Part shown: piece after piece, positions 18,177-25,815 of the stretch
How the letters are laid out: each line of letters begins with the position of its first letter
How positions within the stretch are numbered: the first letter of the stretch is position 1
Assembly: GCF_003583935.1 (NCBI RefSeq)
Contig: NZ_QYRN01000003.1
Location: 1 to 64,000, forward strand
Length of the DNA: 64,000 bases
Direction of reading: 5' to 3'
DNA from: Aureimonas flava
GTDB lineage: Bacteria; Pseudomonadota; Alphaproteobacteria; Rhizobiales; Rhizobiaceae
The notes under the pieces: model-generated
What the model was told of the DNA's origin: nothing
Seen by the model: only the letters and a program-made list of their open reading frames with translations
Databases searched by the model: none
Position numbers and translations under genes: made by a program

Positions 18177-18878
18177 ATGCGCTCCGGGTTCTCGCTCCTG
18201 ATCGTCTTCGCCGTGATCGGCGTCGCGCTCGTCGCCCTCACCTTCGGCAACGGTCGGGTGATGGGAATGGACGACGACGCCTTCGCCTCCTTGGTCTACA
18301 TGGGTCTGTGGACGACGCTTCTCGGCTCCGGCCTCCTCGTCGCGTTCCGCGGTCGCTGGGGCGAGGCCGTCCGTAGCGCGGCGATCTGGGTCCTCGCCTT
18401 CGCCGCGCTGATCGCGGCCTATGCGTTCGGGCCCGAACTGCGCACGGCGGGCGACCGGATGCTGGCCGTGCTCGTTCCCGGCCGGGCGGCGAGCCTCGGC
18501 GGTGCGGACGGACAGGTCATGGTGGCGCGCGGCGACGGGAGCCACTTCTCGCTCGACGCCGAGGTCAACGGGCGACGCGTGCCCTTCCTGGTCGACACGG
18601 GCGCCAGCCTCGTGGCCATCGACCGCGACACCGCCGCCGCCATCGGCATCGATCCCGCCAGCCTGCGCTACACCGCGCGCATCCGCACCGCGAACGGCGA
18701 CACCGTGGCCGCGCCGGTGACGCTCGACACGGTCCGTGTCGGGGGTATCGAGCGGCGGCGGGTGCCTGCCGTGGTCACGCAGGGCGATGGGATCGGGGTC
18801 AACCTCCTCGGCATGAGCTTCCTCGGCAGCTTGCGTTCGTTGGATTTCCGCGGCGACCGGCTGGTGCTCTCCGACTGA
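18177..18878 (+). CDS. Membrane-anchored retropepsin-like aspartic protease
   Basis: A 233-residue protein with three hydrophobic segments in the first 85 residues and a C-terminal single-domain aspartic protease of clan AA (TIGR02281 type). The catalytic motif VDTGAS has Asp140. A flap-like stretch (TANGDTVAAPVTLDTVRVG) and LLGMSFLGSL complete the fold. Such proteins act as homodimers; known relatives include rickettsial SpRP, but substrates in most bacteria are unknown. The gene starts 1 bp after the DUF1289 stop and converges on the TauE/SafE gene. Confidence 0.88.
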   Translation: MRSGFSLLIVFAVIGVALVALTFGNGRVMGMDDDAFASLVYMGLWTTLLGSGLLVAFRGRWGEAVRSAAIWVLAFAALIAAYAFGPELRTAGDRMLAVLVPGRAASLGGADGQVMVARGDGSHFSLDAEVNGRRVPFLVDTGASLVAIDRDTAAAIGIDPASLRYTARIRTANGDTVAAPVTLDTVRVGGIERRRVPAVVTQGDGIGVNLLGMSFLGSLRSLDFRGDRLVLSD

Positions 18879-18885
18879 GGACGCG

Positions 18886-19701
18886 TCAGATCAGGCCGAT
18901 CGCGAAGCGCACCGCCACGGTGAGGAGGAAAGCGCCGAAGCCGAGCTCGAGCTGACGCCTCGTGAGACGGTGGGCGATCGCGGCGCCCAGCTTCACCGTG
19001 GGCATGGACATGGGAATCAGGATCGCCAGCGCCGCGATGCTGACATTGCCGAGGCTCAGCGGTGGCAGGCCGGGCTGGCCCCAACCGCCGACCACGAAGG
19101 GAACGACGCCCGGTATGGCGATCAGCACGCCGACTCCCGCCGACGTCGCGACCGCCTGATGCATCGATCGGCCGTACAGCGTCATGAACGTATTGTTCAG
19201 GACGCCGCCGCCGATCCCCATGATGGCCGAGAGTGCGCCGATCGACAGGCCCGCGACGGTGCGGCCCGCCTGCCCCGGCAGGTCGCTCCCCAGCATGAAG
19301 GGGAGCCGTCCGATCAGCATGCGAAGGCCCAGCACCAGGGCGATCGCCGCGAAGATCGCCTCCAGCGCCTCGGACGGGAGCAGGTTCGCGACCGCACCGC
19401 CGAGGATCGCACCGAGCGGCACCGCGAAGAGCCATTGTTTCAGGAGGACCGTATCCACCGCGCCCCGCGCCATATGCGCGCGCAGCGAGCGGATCGAGGT
19501 CGGGATGATCAGAGCGAGCGAGGTTCCCACGGCGATCTGCATGCGCGTCTCGGCGGCGACGTCGAGCGTCGTCATCACCTGGAACAGCACGGGCACCGTG
19601 ACCGCTCCACCGCCGATGCCGAGAAGTCCCGCCAGGAACCCGGCGAGAAGCGCACCGGCCGCCAGCAAGGCGACCAGCGTGCCGACCTCGGTCCAGTCCA
19701 T
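18886..19701 (-). CDS. TauE/SafE-family inner-membrane exporter
   Basis: A 271-residue membrane protein with about eight hydrophobic segments, of the sulfite exporter TauE/SafE family. The N-terminal LLAGFLAGLLGIGGGAVTVP and the internal repeat IMGIGGGVLNNTFMTLYG are the paired family motifs. It may export sulfite, sulfoacetate or another small anion. There are no sulfur genes next to it, so the substrate is open. The dusA stop lies 16 bp upstream on the same strand, so the two may be cotranscribed. Confidence 0.88.
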   Translation of the reverse strand: MDWTEVGTLVALLAAGALLAGFLAGLLGIGGGAVTVPVLFQVMTTLDVAAETRMQIAVGTSLALIIPTSIRSLRAHMARGAVDTVLLKQWLFAVPLGAILGGAVANLLPSEALEAIFAAIALVLGLRMLIGRLPFMLGSDLPGQAGRTVAGLSIGALSAIMGIGGGVLNNTFMTLYGRSMHQAVATSAGVGVLIAIPGVVPFVVGGWGQPGLPPLSLGNVSIAALAILIPMSMPTVKLGAAIAHRLTRRQLELGFGAFLLTVAVRFAIGLI

Positions 19702-19717
19702 GTCGATGGTCTCCCCG

Positions 19718-20716
19718 TCAGGCCGCCGCCTCGGCGGCCGGCCCGAGGCGCACCTCGGCGAACGCCTCGCGGATCAGATCCGGGCCGGCATCGGGCCGGA
19801 CGGCGCGCTCGGAGAGGAGCTGCCGCCACCGCCGCGCGCCGGGAAGGCCGACGAACAGGCCGAGCATGTGGCGGGTGACGTTGGACAGGCGTCCGCCCGC
19901 CGCCATGTGACGCTCCGCATAGGCGACCATGTCGTCGATCAAGGCCGCGTGGTCGAGCGGACGCTCCGCTTCGCCGTGGATCAGGGTGCCGACATGGGCG
20001 AGGTCGCCGGGGTTCTGGTAGGCGCCGCGCCCCATCATCACGCCGTCGACATGGGCGAGCTGCGCAGCCGCCGCCTCGACCGTCGCAAGGCCGCCGTTGA
20101 GACCGACGAAGACCTCCGGCAGGCGCGCCTTCAGCCGGTGCACGCGGCCATAGTCGAGCGGCGGGATCTCCCGGTTCTCCTTGGGGCTCAGGCCCTGCAA
20201 CCAAGCCTTGCGCGCATGGACCCAGATGGCCGAGACGCCAGCCGCCACGGCGGCATCGGCCAGCGCGTCGAGCGCCGGCTCGGGATCCTGTTCGTCCACC
20301 CCGATCCGGCACTTCACCGTGACCGGCAGCGAGACCGCCTCGCGCATGGCGGCGAGGCAGCGCCCGACCAGCGCAGGGTCGCGCATCAGGCATGCGCCGA
20401 AGGCGCCGGACTGCACCCGGTCCGACGGGCAGCCGACATTGAGGTTGATCTCGTCGTAGCCGAACGCCTCGCCGATCCGAGCCGCCTCGGCGAGCTTGGC
20501 GGGGTCGGAGCCGCCGAGCTGGAGCGCCAGGGGGTGCTCGGCGGGATCGAAGCCGAGAAGCCGCTCCCGGTCGCCTTGAAGAACGGCGTCCGCCACAACC
20601 ATCTCGGTGTAGAGAAGGGCGCGCGGCGCGAGCCGGCGGTGCAGGACGCGGCAGTGGCGATCGGTCCAATCGATCATGGGCGCGACGGCGAAGCGGATCG
20701 GGAGGTAGGGGCGCAT
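19718..20716 (-). CDS. dusA: tRNA-dihydrouridine(20/20a) synthase
   Basis: An FMN enzyme that reduces uridines 20 and 20a in the tRNA D loop. From the ATG at 20716 it has 332 residues, the usual DusA length. The opening FAVAPMIDWTDRHCRVLHR, the catalytic Cys in NLNVGCPSDRVQSGAFGACL, and FMN-contacting VTVKCRIGVDEQDP and GLNGGL are all present. The longer open frame reaching 20851 overlaps the acpXL control region and looks spurious. The gene is divergent from acpXL across 125 bp. Confidence 0.93.
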   Translation of the reverse strand: MRPYLPIRFAVAPMIDWTDRHCRVLHRRLAPRALLYTEMVVADAVLQGDRERLLGFDPAEHPLALQLGGSDPAKLAEAARIGEAFGYDEINLNVGCPSDRVQSGAFGACLMRDPALVGRCLAAMREAVSLPVTVKCRIGVDEQDPEPALDALADAAVAAGVSAIWVHARKAWLQGLSPKENREIPPLDYGRVHRLKARLPEVFVGLNGGLATVEAAAAQLAHVDGVMMGRGAYQNPGDLAHVGTLIHGEAERPLDHAALIDDMVAYAERHMAAGGRLSNVTRHMLGLFVGLPGARRWRQLLSERAVRPDAGPDLIREAFAEVRLGPAAEAAA

Positions 20717-20771
20717 CAGGTCCGCGTGTTGTTCGGCAAGCGATCGGGCGTTGGAGAGCGGCGGCGTCGCT

Positions 20772-20799
20772 TTGCAAACGCTGGAGGATTGCCTATAGG
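20772..20799 (+). promoter_or_regulatory. Candidate sigma-70-type promoter of acpXL
   Basis: TTGCAA (20772-20777) and TATAGG (20794-20799) are separated by 16 bp and end 42 bp before the acpXL start. The fit to consensus is partial and it was found by eye. Confidence 0.35.
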
Positions 20800-20841
20800 T
20801 TCGCCGCACGAACGATCTGACAGATTTACGAGGAAGATCCC

Positions 20842-21123
20842 TTGTCTTCAACCTTCGACCGGGTGGCCGACATCATCGCCGAGACGAGCGAGATCGACCG
20901 CGACCAGATCACGCCCGAAAGCCACACGATCGACGACCTCGGTATCGATTCGCTCGACTTCCTCGACATCGTCTTCGCGATCGACAAGGAATTCGGGATC
21001 AAGATCCCGCTGGAGAAGTGGACGCAGCGCGTCAACGAGGGCGAAGCCTCCACGGAGGAATACTTCGTCATGAAGAACCTCTGCGCCAAGATCGACGAGC
21101 TGCGCGCCGCCAAGGCCGTCTGA
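20842..21123 (+). CDS. acpXL: Acyl carrier protein AcpXL
   Basis: A 93-residue special acyl carrier protein that carries very-long-chain hydroxy fatty acids (27-hydroxyoctacosanoate type) for lipid A in rhizobia and brucellae. The attachment site is Ser37 in [20 protein letters not shown]. The extended C-terminal part with [20 protein letters not shown] separates AcpXL from housekeeping AcpP. The start is TTG at 20842, with GAGGAAG 5-8 bases upstream. It opens a five-gene operon for synthesis and transfer of this acyl chain. The Ser needs phosphopantetheine from AcpS. Confidence 0.95.
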   Translation: MSSTFDRVADIIAETSEIDRDQITPESHTIDDLGIDSLDFLDIVFAIDKEFGIKIPLEKWTQRVNEGEASTEEYFVMKNLCAKIDELRAAKAV

Positions 21124-21199
21124 CGACCGCCTTCGGTCGCCGACCCTTCCCGTCGCGGGTGCCTCGTGCGCCCGCGCTTCTGATTCGACGGAACCGACG

Positions 21200-22405
21200 A
21201 TGGACCAACCCGCGCGCGACGTGCTGATCACCGGTGTCGGCCTCGTTTCCTCGCTCGGCGAAGGTGTGGAGACGCATCTTTCGCGCCTCGGCGCCGCCGA
21301 TGGCTTCCAGCCCTCGATCGAGACCGTCGCGCCCACGGCGCATTTCGTCCATCCCCTGCCCACGGTCGACTGGTCGCTCCAGATCCCGAAGAAGGGCGAT
21401 CAGCGGCAGATGGAGACGTGGCAGAAGCTCGGCGTCTACGCGGCGGGCCTGGCGCTTTCCGACGCCGCGGTGGCTGCCGACGAAGCGACGCGCGCCAAGG
21501 TCGACATGATCGTCGCGGCCGGCGGCGGCGAGCGCGACCCGGAGGTGGACGCGCTGGTGATGGCCCGTGCGCGGGGCCTCGTCGACCCGCTGCCGATGAT
21601 GAACGAACTCCTGTCGAGCGAGCTGCGCCCCACGCTGTTCCTCGCCCAGTTGTCCAACCTGATGGCCGGCAACATCTCGATCGTCCACAAGGTGACGGGG
21701 TCGTCGCGCACCTTCATGGGCGAAGAGAGCGCCGGCATCTCCGCCGTGCAGGTGGCCTCCGCCCGCATCCGCGCGGGCCAGAGCCGGATCTGCCTCGTGG
21801 GCGGAGCCTTCTCGGCCGAGCGCAAGGACCTTCTCGTCAACTACGAGCTGGGCGGCTTCCTGCTCGGCGGCGAGTGGCGCCCCGTGCCCGGACGCACCGG
21901 AGCCGAAGCCGGTTTCGTTCCGGGAAGCGTCGGTGCCTTTCTGGTTCTGGAGGACGCGGAGCACGCGGCGGCACGCGGCGCCACGGCCTACGGCCGGCTG
22001 CGCTTCGTGGCGGGCGACCGGGGCGCGCGGGGCGATGGTCGCCTCGCCGAGCGCCTCGCCCGGCTCGTGGACGAAAGCGGAGCCGACGACGAGAAACTTC
22101 TGGTCCTGTCCGGCGCCACCGGCCTCCAGCCGGAAACGCGGACCGAGACCGAGCTCCTGCGCGACCGCTTCCCGCGCGCGGCCCTGCGCAGCTTCGGCAG
22201 CGCCGTGGGTCATGGTATGGAAGCGCAGTTCCCGATCGGGGTGGCGCTGGCCGCCATCCATCTGTCGGCCGGCCGCATCCCCGCCCCGGCTGCGGGCGGC
22301 GAGGAACGGCCCGCGGACTTCGCGCCGGCCCAGGCGCTGGTGACGGGCGTCGGCCACGTACGGGGCGAAGGCGTCGCCCTGGTCGAGGCGATCGAGCCGC
22401 GCTGA
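21200..22405 (+). CDS. Beta-ketoacyl-ACP synthase-like protein, active-site Cys missing (FabF2XL)
   Basis: A 401-residue protein with the thiolase fold of KAS II, starting VLITGVGLVSSLGEGVET near residue 8. The position of the active-site Cys of condensing enzymes is occupied by Glu176 in FMGEESAGISAVQVA, and the first catalytic His region (NAHGT in FabF) is not recognisable. The second His remains in SAVGHGMEAQFP. It therefore probably cannot condense by itself. By analogy with chain-length factors it may pair with the next gene product. It corresponds to fabF2XL of rhizobial clusters and lies 76 bp after acpXL, where rhizobia have fabZXL in between. Confidence 0.88.
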   Translation: MDQPARDVLITGVGLVSSLGEGVETHLSRLGAADGFQPSIETVAPTAHFVHPLPTVDWSLQIPKKGDQRQMETWQKLGVYAAGLALSDAAVAADEATRAKVDMIVAAGGGERDPEVDALVMARARGLVDPLPMMNELLSSELRPTLFLAQLSNLMAGNISIVHKVTGSSRTFMGEESAGISAVQVASARIRAGQSRICLVGGAFSAERKDLLVNYELGGFLLGGEWRPVPGRTGAEAGFVPGSVGAFLVLEDAEHAAARGATAYGRLRFVAGDRGARGDGRLAERLARLVDESGADDEKLLVLSGATGLQPETRTETELLRDRFPRAALRSFGSAVGHGMEAQFPIGVALAAIHLSAGRIPAPAAGGEERPADFAPAQALVTGVGHVRGEGVALVEAIEPR

Positions 22406-22443
22406 CGCATGAGGATCGGGCCGGACCCTTCGGCCCAGCACGG

Positions 22444-23736
22444 ATGGGACTGATGGCTTCTCGCGATCTCGATTTCCAGGGTCGGCCGGTGGTTGCGGTG
22501 ACCGGCGTCGGCGTCGTCACGTCGCTCGGGCGGGGCGTGACCGACAACTGGGCGGCGCTGACCGCCGGCCGGTCGGGCATCCACCCGATCACGCGGTTTC
22601 CGACCGACAACCTGCGCACCACCATCGCCGGCACGATCGACTTCATGAACGTCGAGCCGTGGAGCGGCATCGCGCTGTCCTATGCGCTGGCCGAAGCGGC
22701 GGGCACGGAGGCGATCGCCATGGCCGGGCTCGACCCGGCCGCCTTCGGGGCGCCGCTGTTCCTGGCCGCCCCGCCGATCGAACTCGAATGGTCGCAGCGG
22801 CTCGCGCTCGACAAGTTGGGCGGCGACGCGCGCGAGGAGGCCGGCTATGACCGCCTTCTGGAACTCGCCCGCGCCAACCGCTCCCGCGAAATCTACGATC
22901 TCACGCTGTTCGGCGGCATCTCGGAGCGGCTCGCCGACCGGCTGGGCACGCGCGGGCTGCCCATCACCCTGTCCACCGCCTGCGCGTCCGGCGCCAGCGC
23001 GATCCAGCTCGGGCTCGAGGCGATCCGGCGCGGCGACGCCGACCGCTGCATCGCGATCGGCACGGACGGCTCGGTCGGCGCCGAGGCGCTGATCCGCTTC
23101 TCGCTCCTGTCCGCCCTCTCGACCCAGAACGAGGTGCCGGAGCGCGCGTCGAAGCCCTTCTCCAAGGACCGCGACGGTTTCGTGATGGCGGAAGGCGCCG
23201 GCGCGCTGGTCCTCGAATCGCTCGCCGCGGCGCGCGCGCGCGGCGCCACGATCCTCGGCGTCGTCCACGGGATCGGCGAGCAGGCGGACGACTTCCACCG
23301 CACGCGCTCCAAGCCCGACGGCTCGCCCATCATCTCGACCATCCGGGCCGGGCTCGAGGACGCCGGGCTGACGCCGTCCGACATCGGCTACATCAACGCG
23401 CACGGCACCTCGACGCCGGAGAACGACCGCATGGAATACAGCGGTCTTGCCGCCGTTTTCGGCGAGACGATCGGCTCCGTGCCGATCTCGTCCAACAAGT
23501 CGATGATCGGGCACACGCTGACGGCGGCGGGCGCGATCGAGGCTGTGGTCTCGATCCTGTCGATGCGCGAAGGCTTGCTGCCGCCCACCATCAACTACGC
23601 CCAGCCCGACCCCGCGATCCCGCTCGACACCGTGCCCAACGCCGCGCGGTCGGCGGACGTGTCGGCGGTCCTGTCCAACTCCTTTGGCTTCGGCGGCCAG
23701 AACGTATCGCTCGTTCTCGGCCGCGAGCCGCGCTGA
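22444..23736 (+). CDS. Beta-ketoacyl-ACP synthase II for very-long-chain fatty acid (FabF1XL)
   Basis: A 430-residue condensing enzyme that should extend the acyl chain on AcpXL. The catalytic triad is intact: Cys180 in STACASGASAIQL, His in YINAHGTSTPEND and His in SNKSMIGHTLTAAG. An insertion around residues 120-150 (SQRLALDKLGGDAREEAG) is longer than in housekeeping FabF. The start is ATG 22444; a second ATG at 22453 would remove three residues. It lies 38 bp after the Cys-less homologue and 23 bp before the dehydrogenase gene. It corresponds to fabF1XL. Confidence 0.92.
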   Translation: MGLMASRDLDFQGRPVVAVTGVGVVTSLGRGVTDNWAALTAGRSGIHPITRFPTDNLRTTIAGTIDFMNVEPWSGIALSYALAEAAGTEAIAMAGLDPAAFGAPLFLAAPPIELEWSQRLALDKLGGDAREEAGYDRLLELARANRSREIYDLTLFGGISERLADRLGTRGLPITLSTACASGASAIQLGLEAIRRGDADRCIAIGTDGSVGAEALIRFSLLSALSTQNEVPERASKPFSKDRDGFVMAEGAGALVLESLAAARARGATILGVVHGIGEQADDFHRTRSKPDGSPIISTIRAGLEDAGLTPSDIGYINAHGTSTPENDRMEYSGLAAVFGETIGSVPISSNKSMIGHTLTAAGAIEAVVSILSMREGLLPPTINYAQPDPAIPLDTVPNAARSADVSAVLSNSFGFGGQNVSLVLGREPR

Positions 23737-23759
23737 CCCACCGTTCCACAGGAGCCCCC

Positions 23760-24803
23760 ATGCGAGCCTTGCAACTCGTCGCCGACCGAGACCTGCGGAG
23801 CGTCGAGGTGGACGCCCCCGGCGCGCCCGGTCCCGGCGAGGTGACGGTGCGCATCCAGGTCGTGGCGCTGAACCACATCGACGTGTGGGGCTGGCGCGGC
23901 ATGGCCTTCGCCAAGCGCAAGCTGCCCTTGACCATCGGCGCCGAGGCGTCGGGCATCGTCGAGACGCTGGGCGCAGGCACCTCGGGGCTCGTTCCGGGCC
24001 AGCTCGTCTCGATCTACGGCGCGCGCACCTGCGGCCTGTGCCACGCCTGCCGCGAGGGTCGGGACAATCTCTGCGAGCACGTGGGCGGCGTCCACGGATT
24101 CCATCTCGACGGCTTCGCGCAGGAGCGCATCAATTTGCCCGCGCGACTGCTCGTCCCCGCCCCTCCGGGCTGCGACGCCGTGGGAGCGGCCCTCGCCCCC
24201 GTCACCTTCGGCACGGTCGAGCACATGCTGTTCGACAACGCCCGCCTTCAGCCCGGCGAGACGGTGCTCGTGCACGCCGGCGGATCGGGCATCGGCACGG
24301 CGGCGATCCAGCTCGCCAAGCGCCACGGCGCCACGGTCATCACGACCGTCGGCTCGGACGAGAAGATCGAGCCGGCCAAGGCGCTGGGCGCCGATCACGT
24401 CATCAACTACCGCGCCGACCGGTTCGAGGGCGTGGTTCGCAAGCTCACCCGGAAGAAGGGCGTCGACGTCGTGTTCGAGCATGTCGGCGCCGACACGTTC
24501 GCCGGCTCGATGCTCTGCCTCAAGCGCGGCGGCCGCCTCGTCACCTGCGGCTCCACCTCGGGCGTTTCCACCGAGGTCAACCTCATGATGCTGTTCCAGC
24601 AGCAGCTCAAGCTCCTCGGCTCCTTCGGCTGCCGCATGGAGAACATGGCCGACGCTATGCAGAAGATGGCGCGCGGCTGGGTGCGGCCGGTGATCGACAC
24701 AGAGGTCGGCTTCGACGAGATCGACGTCGCGCTGAAGCGGATGGAAGGGCGGCAGGTGTTCGGCAAGATCGTCCTGCGGGTGGATCGCGACCTCGCCGCA
24801 TGA
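23760..24803 (+). CDS. Zinc-type medium-chain dehydrogenase of the VLCFA cluster (Adh2XL)
   Basis: A 347-residue MDR-family oxidoreductase. It keeps the structural-zinc cysteines (CGLCHACREGRDNLCEH) and the Rossmann motif VHAGGSGIGTAAIQLAKRHG, but the usual catalytic-zinc Cys region reads LNHIDVWGWRG, without Cys. This resembles quinone oxidoreductase or enoyl reductase branches more than true alcohol dehydrogenases. In the rhizobial cluster the equivalent gene is adh2XL/fabXL, thought to act as the enoyl reductase in chain elongation. Its stop overlaps the lpxXL start. Confidence 0.88.
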   Translation: MRALQLVADRDLRSVEVDAPGAPGPGEVTVRIQVVALNHIDVWGWRGMAFAKRKLPLTIGAEASGIVETLGAGTSGLVPGQLVSIYGARTCGLCHACREGRDNLCEHVGGVHGFHLDGFAQERINLPARLLVPAPPGCDAVGAALAPVTFGTVEHMLFDNARLQPGETVLVHAGGSGIGTAAIQLAKRHGATVITTVGSDEKIEPAKALGADHVINYRADRFEGVVRKLTRKKGVDVVFEHVGADTFAGSMLCLKRGGRLVTCGSTSGVSTEVNLMMLFQQQLKLLGSFGCRMENMADAMQKMARGWVRPVIDTEVGFDEIDVALKRMEGRQVFGKIVLRVDRDLAA

Positions 24804-25723
24804 GCGGACGCGTCCTGGAAAAAGCCTGGAAGCGGCAGCGGCAGGCGCGCGACTGGCTGATCGCGCAGACGCTCTTCGGCCTGCTCGCGGTTCTGCGGCG
24901 CTTTCCCGCCCGCAGGGGCCTCGCGCTCGCGGACGGGCTGGCCCAGCGGATCGGCCCGATGACCGCCCGCCACCGCGTGGCGGTCGAGAACCTGACGCTC
25001 GCCTTTCCCGAGATGGACGCGGCCGCCATCGAGGATCTCGCCCGGCGCAACTGGGGCCAGATGGGCCGGATCGCGGCCGAGTACGTCTTTCTGGACGAGA
25101 TCTTCGACTTCGACCCCTCGCGCGACACGACCGAGGGAATGGTCGAGGTGGAAGGGATCGAGCTGTTCCTGGAGCTGCGCGACAACCCGAAGCCGATCAT
25201 CTTCTTCACCGCGCATCTCGGCTCGTTCGAACTCCTGCCGATCTGCGCCGCCACCTTCGGCCTGGAGTTGACCGCCCTGTTCCGCCAGCCGAACAACCGC
25301 TACATCGCGCGCGAGGTCCTGTCGGCCCGTCGCACGCGCGGGGGCCACCTCGTGCCTTCCAAGGCGGGGGCCGCCTGGGCTCTGGCGGGGGCGCTGGAAG
25401 CGGGCGGCAACGTAGGCATGCTGGTCGACCAGAAGTTCAAGCGCGGCGAGCCGACGACCTTCTTCGGCCGTGCCTGCCGCACCAACCCGCTGCTGCCCAA
25501 GCTGGCGCGCAAGTTCGACTGCGACATCCATCCCGCGCGCTGCGTGCGCCTGCCGGGCGGACGCTACCGCCTGACGCTGGAGCCGCGGCTGGAGCTGCCG
25601 CGCAGCGCGGACGGCGGCATCGACGTCCAGGCGAGCTGCCAGCGGCTCAACGACGTAGTGGAACGCTGGGTCCGCGAGCACCCCGAACAGTGGATGTGGT
25701 TCCATCGACGCTGGATGATCTAG
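24800..25723 (+). CDS. lpxXL: Very-long-chain acyltransferase of lipid A (LpxXL)
   Basis: A 307-residue member of the LpxL/HtrB late acyltransferase family. It moves the very-long-chain acyl group from AcpXL to the lipid A precursor at the inner membrane. It has an N-terminal hydrophobic anchor (LIAQTLFGLLAVLRRF). The catalytic H-x4-E is in FFTAHLGSFELLP. The conserved stretches GNVGMLVDQKFKRGEPTTFF and PEQWMWFHRRW are present. The ATG overlaps the previous stop by 4 bp (ATGA). It is the last gene of the acpXL operon. Confidence 0.93.
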   Translation: MSGRVLEKAWKRQRQARDWLIAQTLFGLLAVLRRFPARRGLALADGLAQRIGPMTARHRVAVENLTLAFPEMDAAAIEDLARRNWGQMGRIAAEYVFLDEIFDFDPSRDTTEGMVEVEGIELFLELRDNPKPIIFFTAHLGSFELLPICAATFGLELTALFRQPNNRYIAREVLSARRTRGGHLVPSKAGAAWALAGALEAGGNVGMLVDQKFKRGEPTTFFGRACRTNPLLPKLARKFDCDIHPARCVRLPGGRYRLTLEPRLELPRSADGGIDVQASCQRLNDVVERWVREHPEQWMWFHRRWMI

Positions 25724-25815
25724 GGTCGCTAGCCGCGACCAAGTCCTTCGGCAGTGCCGATTCGCTTCGTTAACCTTCGTCACATAGCTTCGAGCTGCGA
25801 AGGAATACGAATGCG

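Noticed and set aside
16396-18878. Sensor kinase, DUF1289 and retropepsin as a signalling operon
   Set aside because: There is a 73-bp gap before DUF1289 and no known functional link. The DUF1289-retropepsin pair is common on its own.
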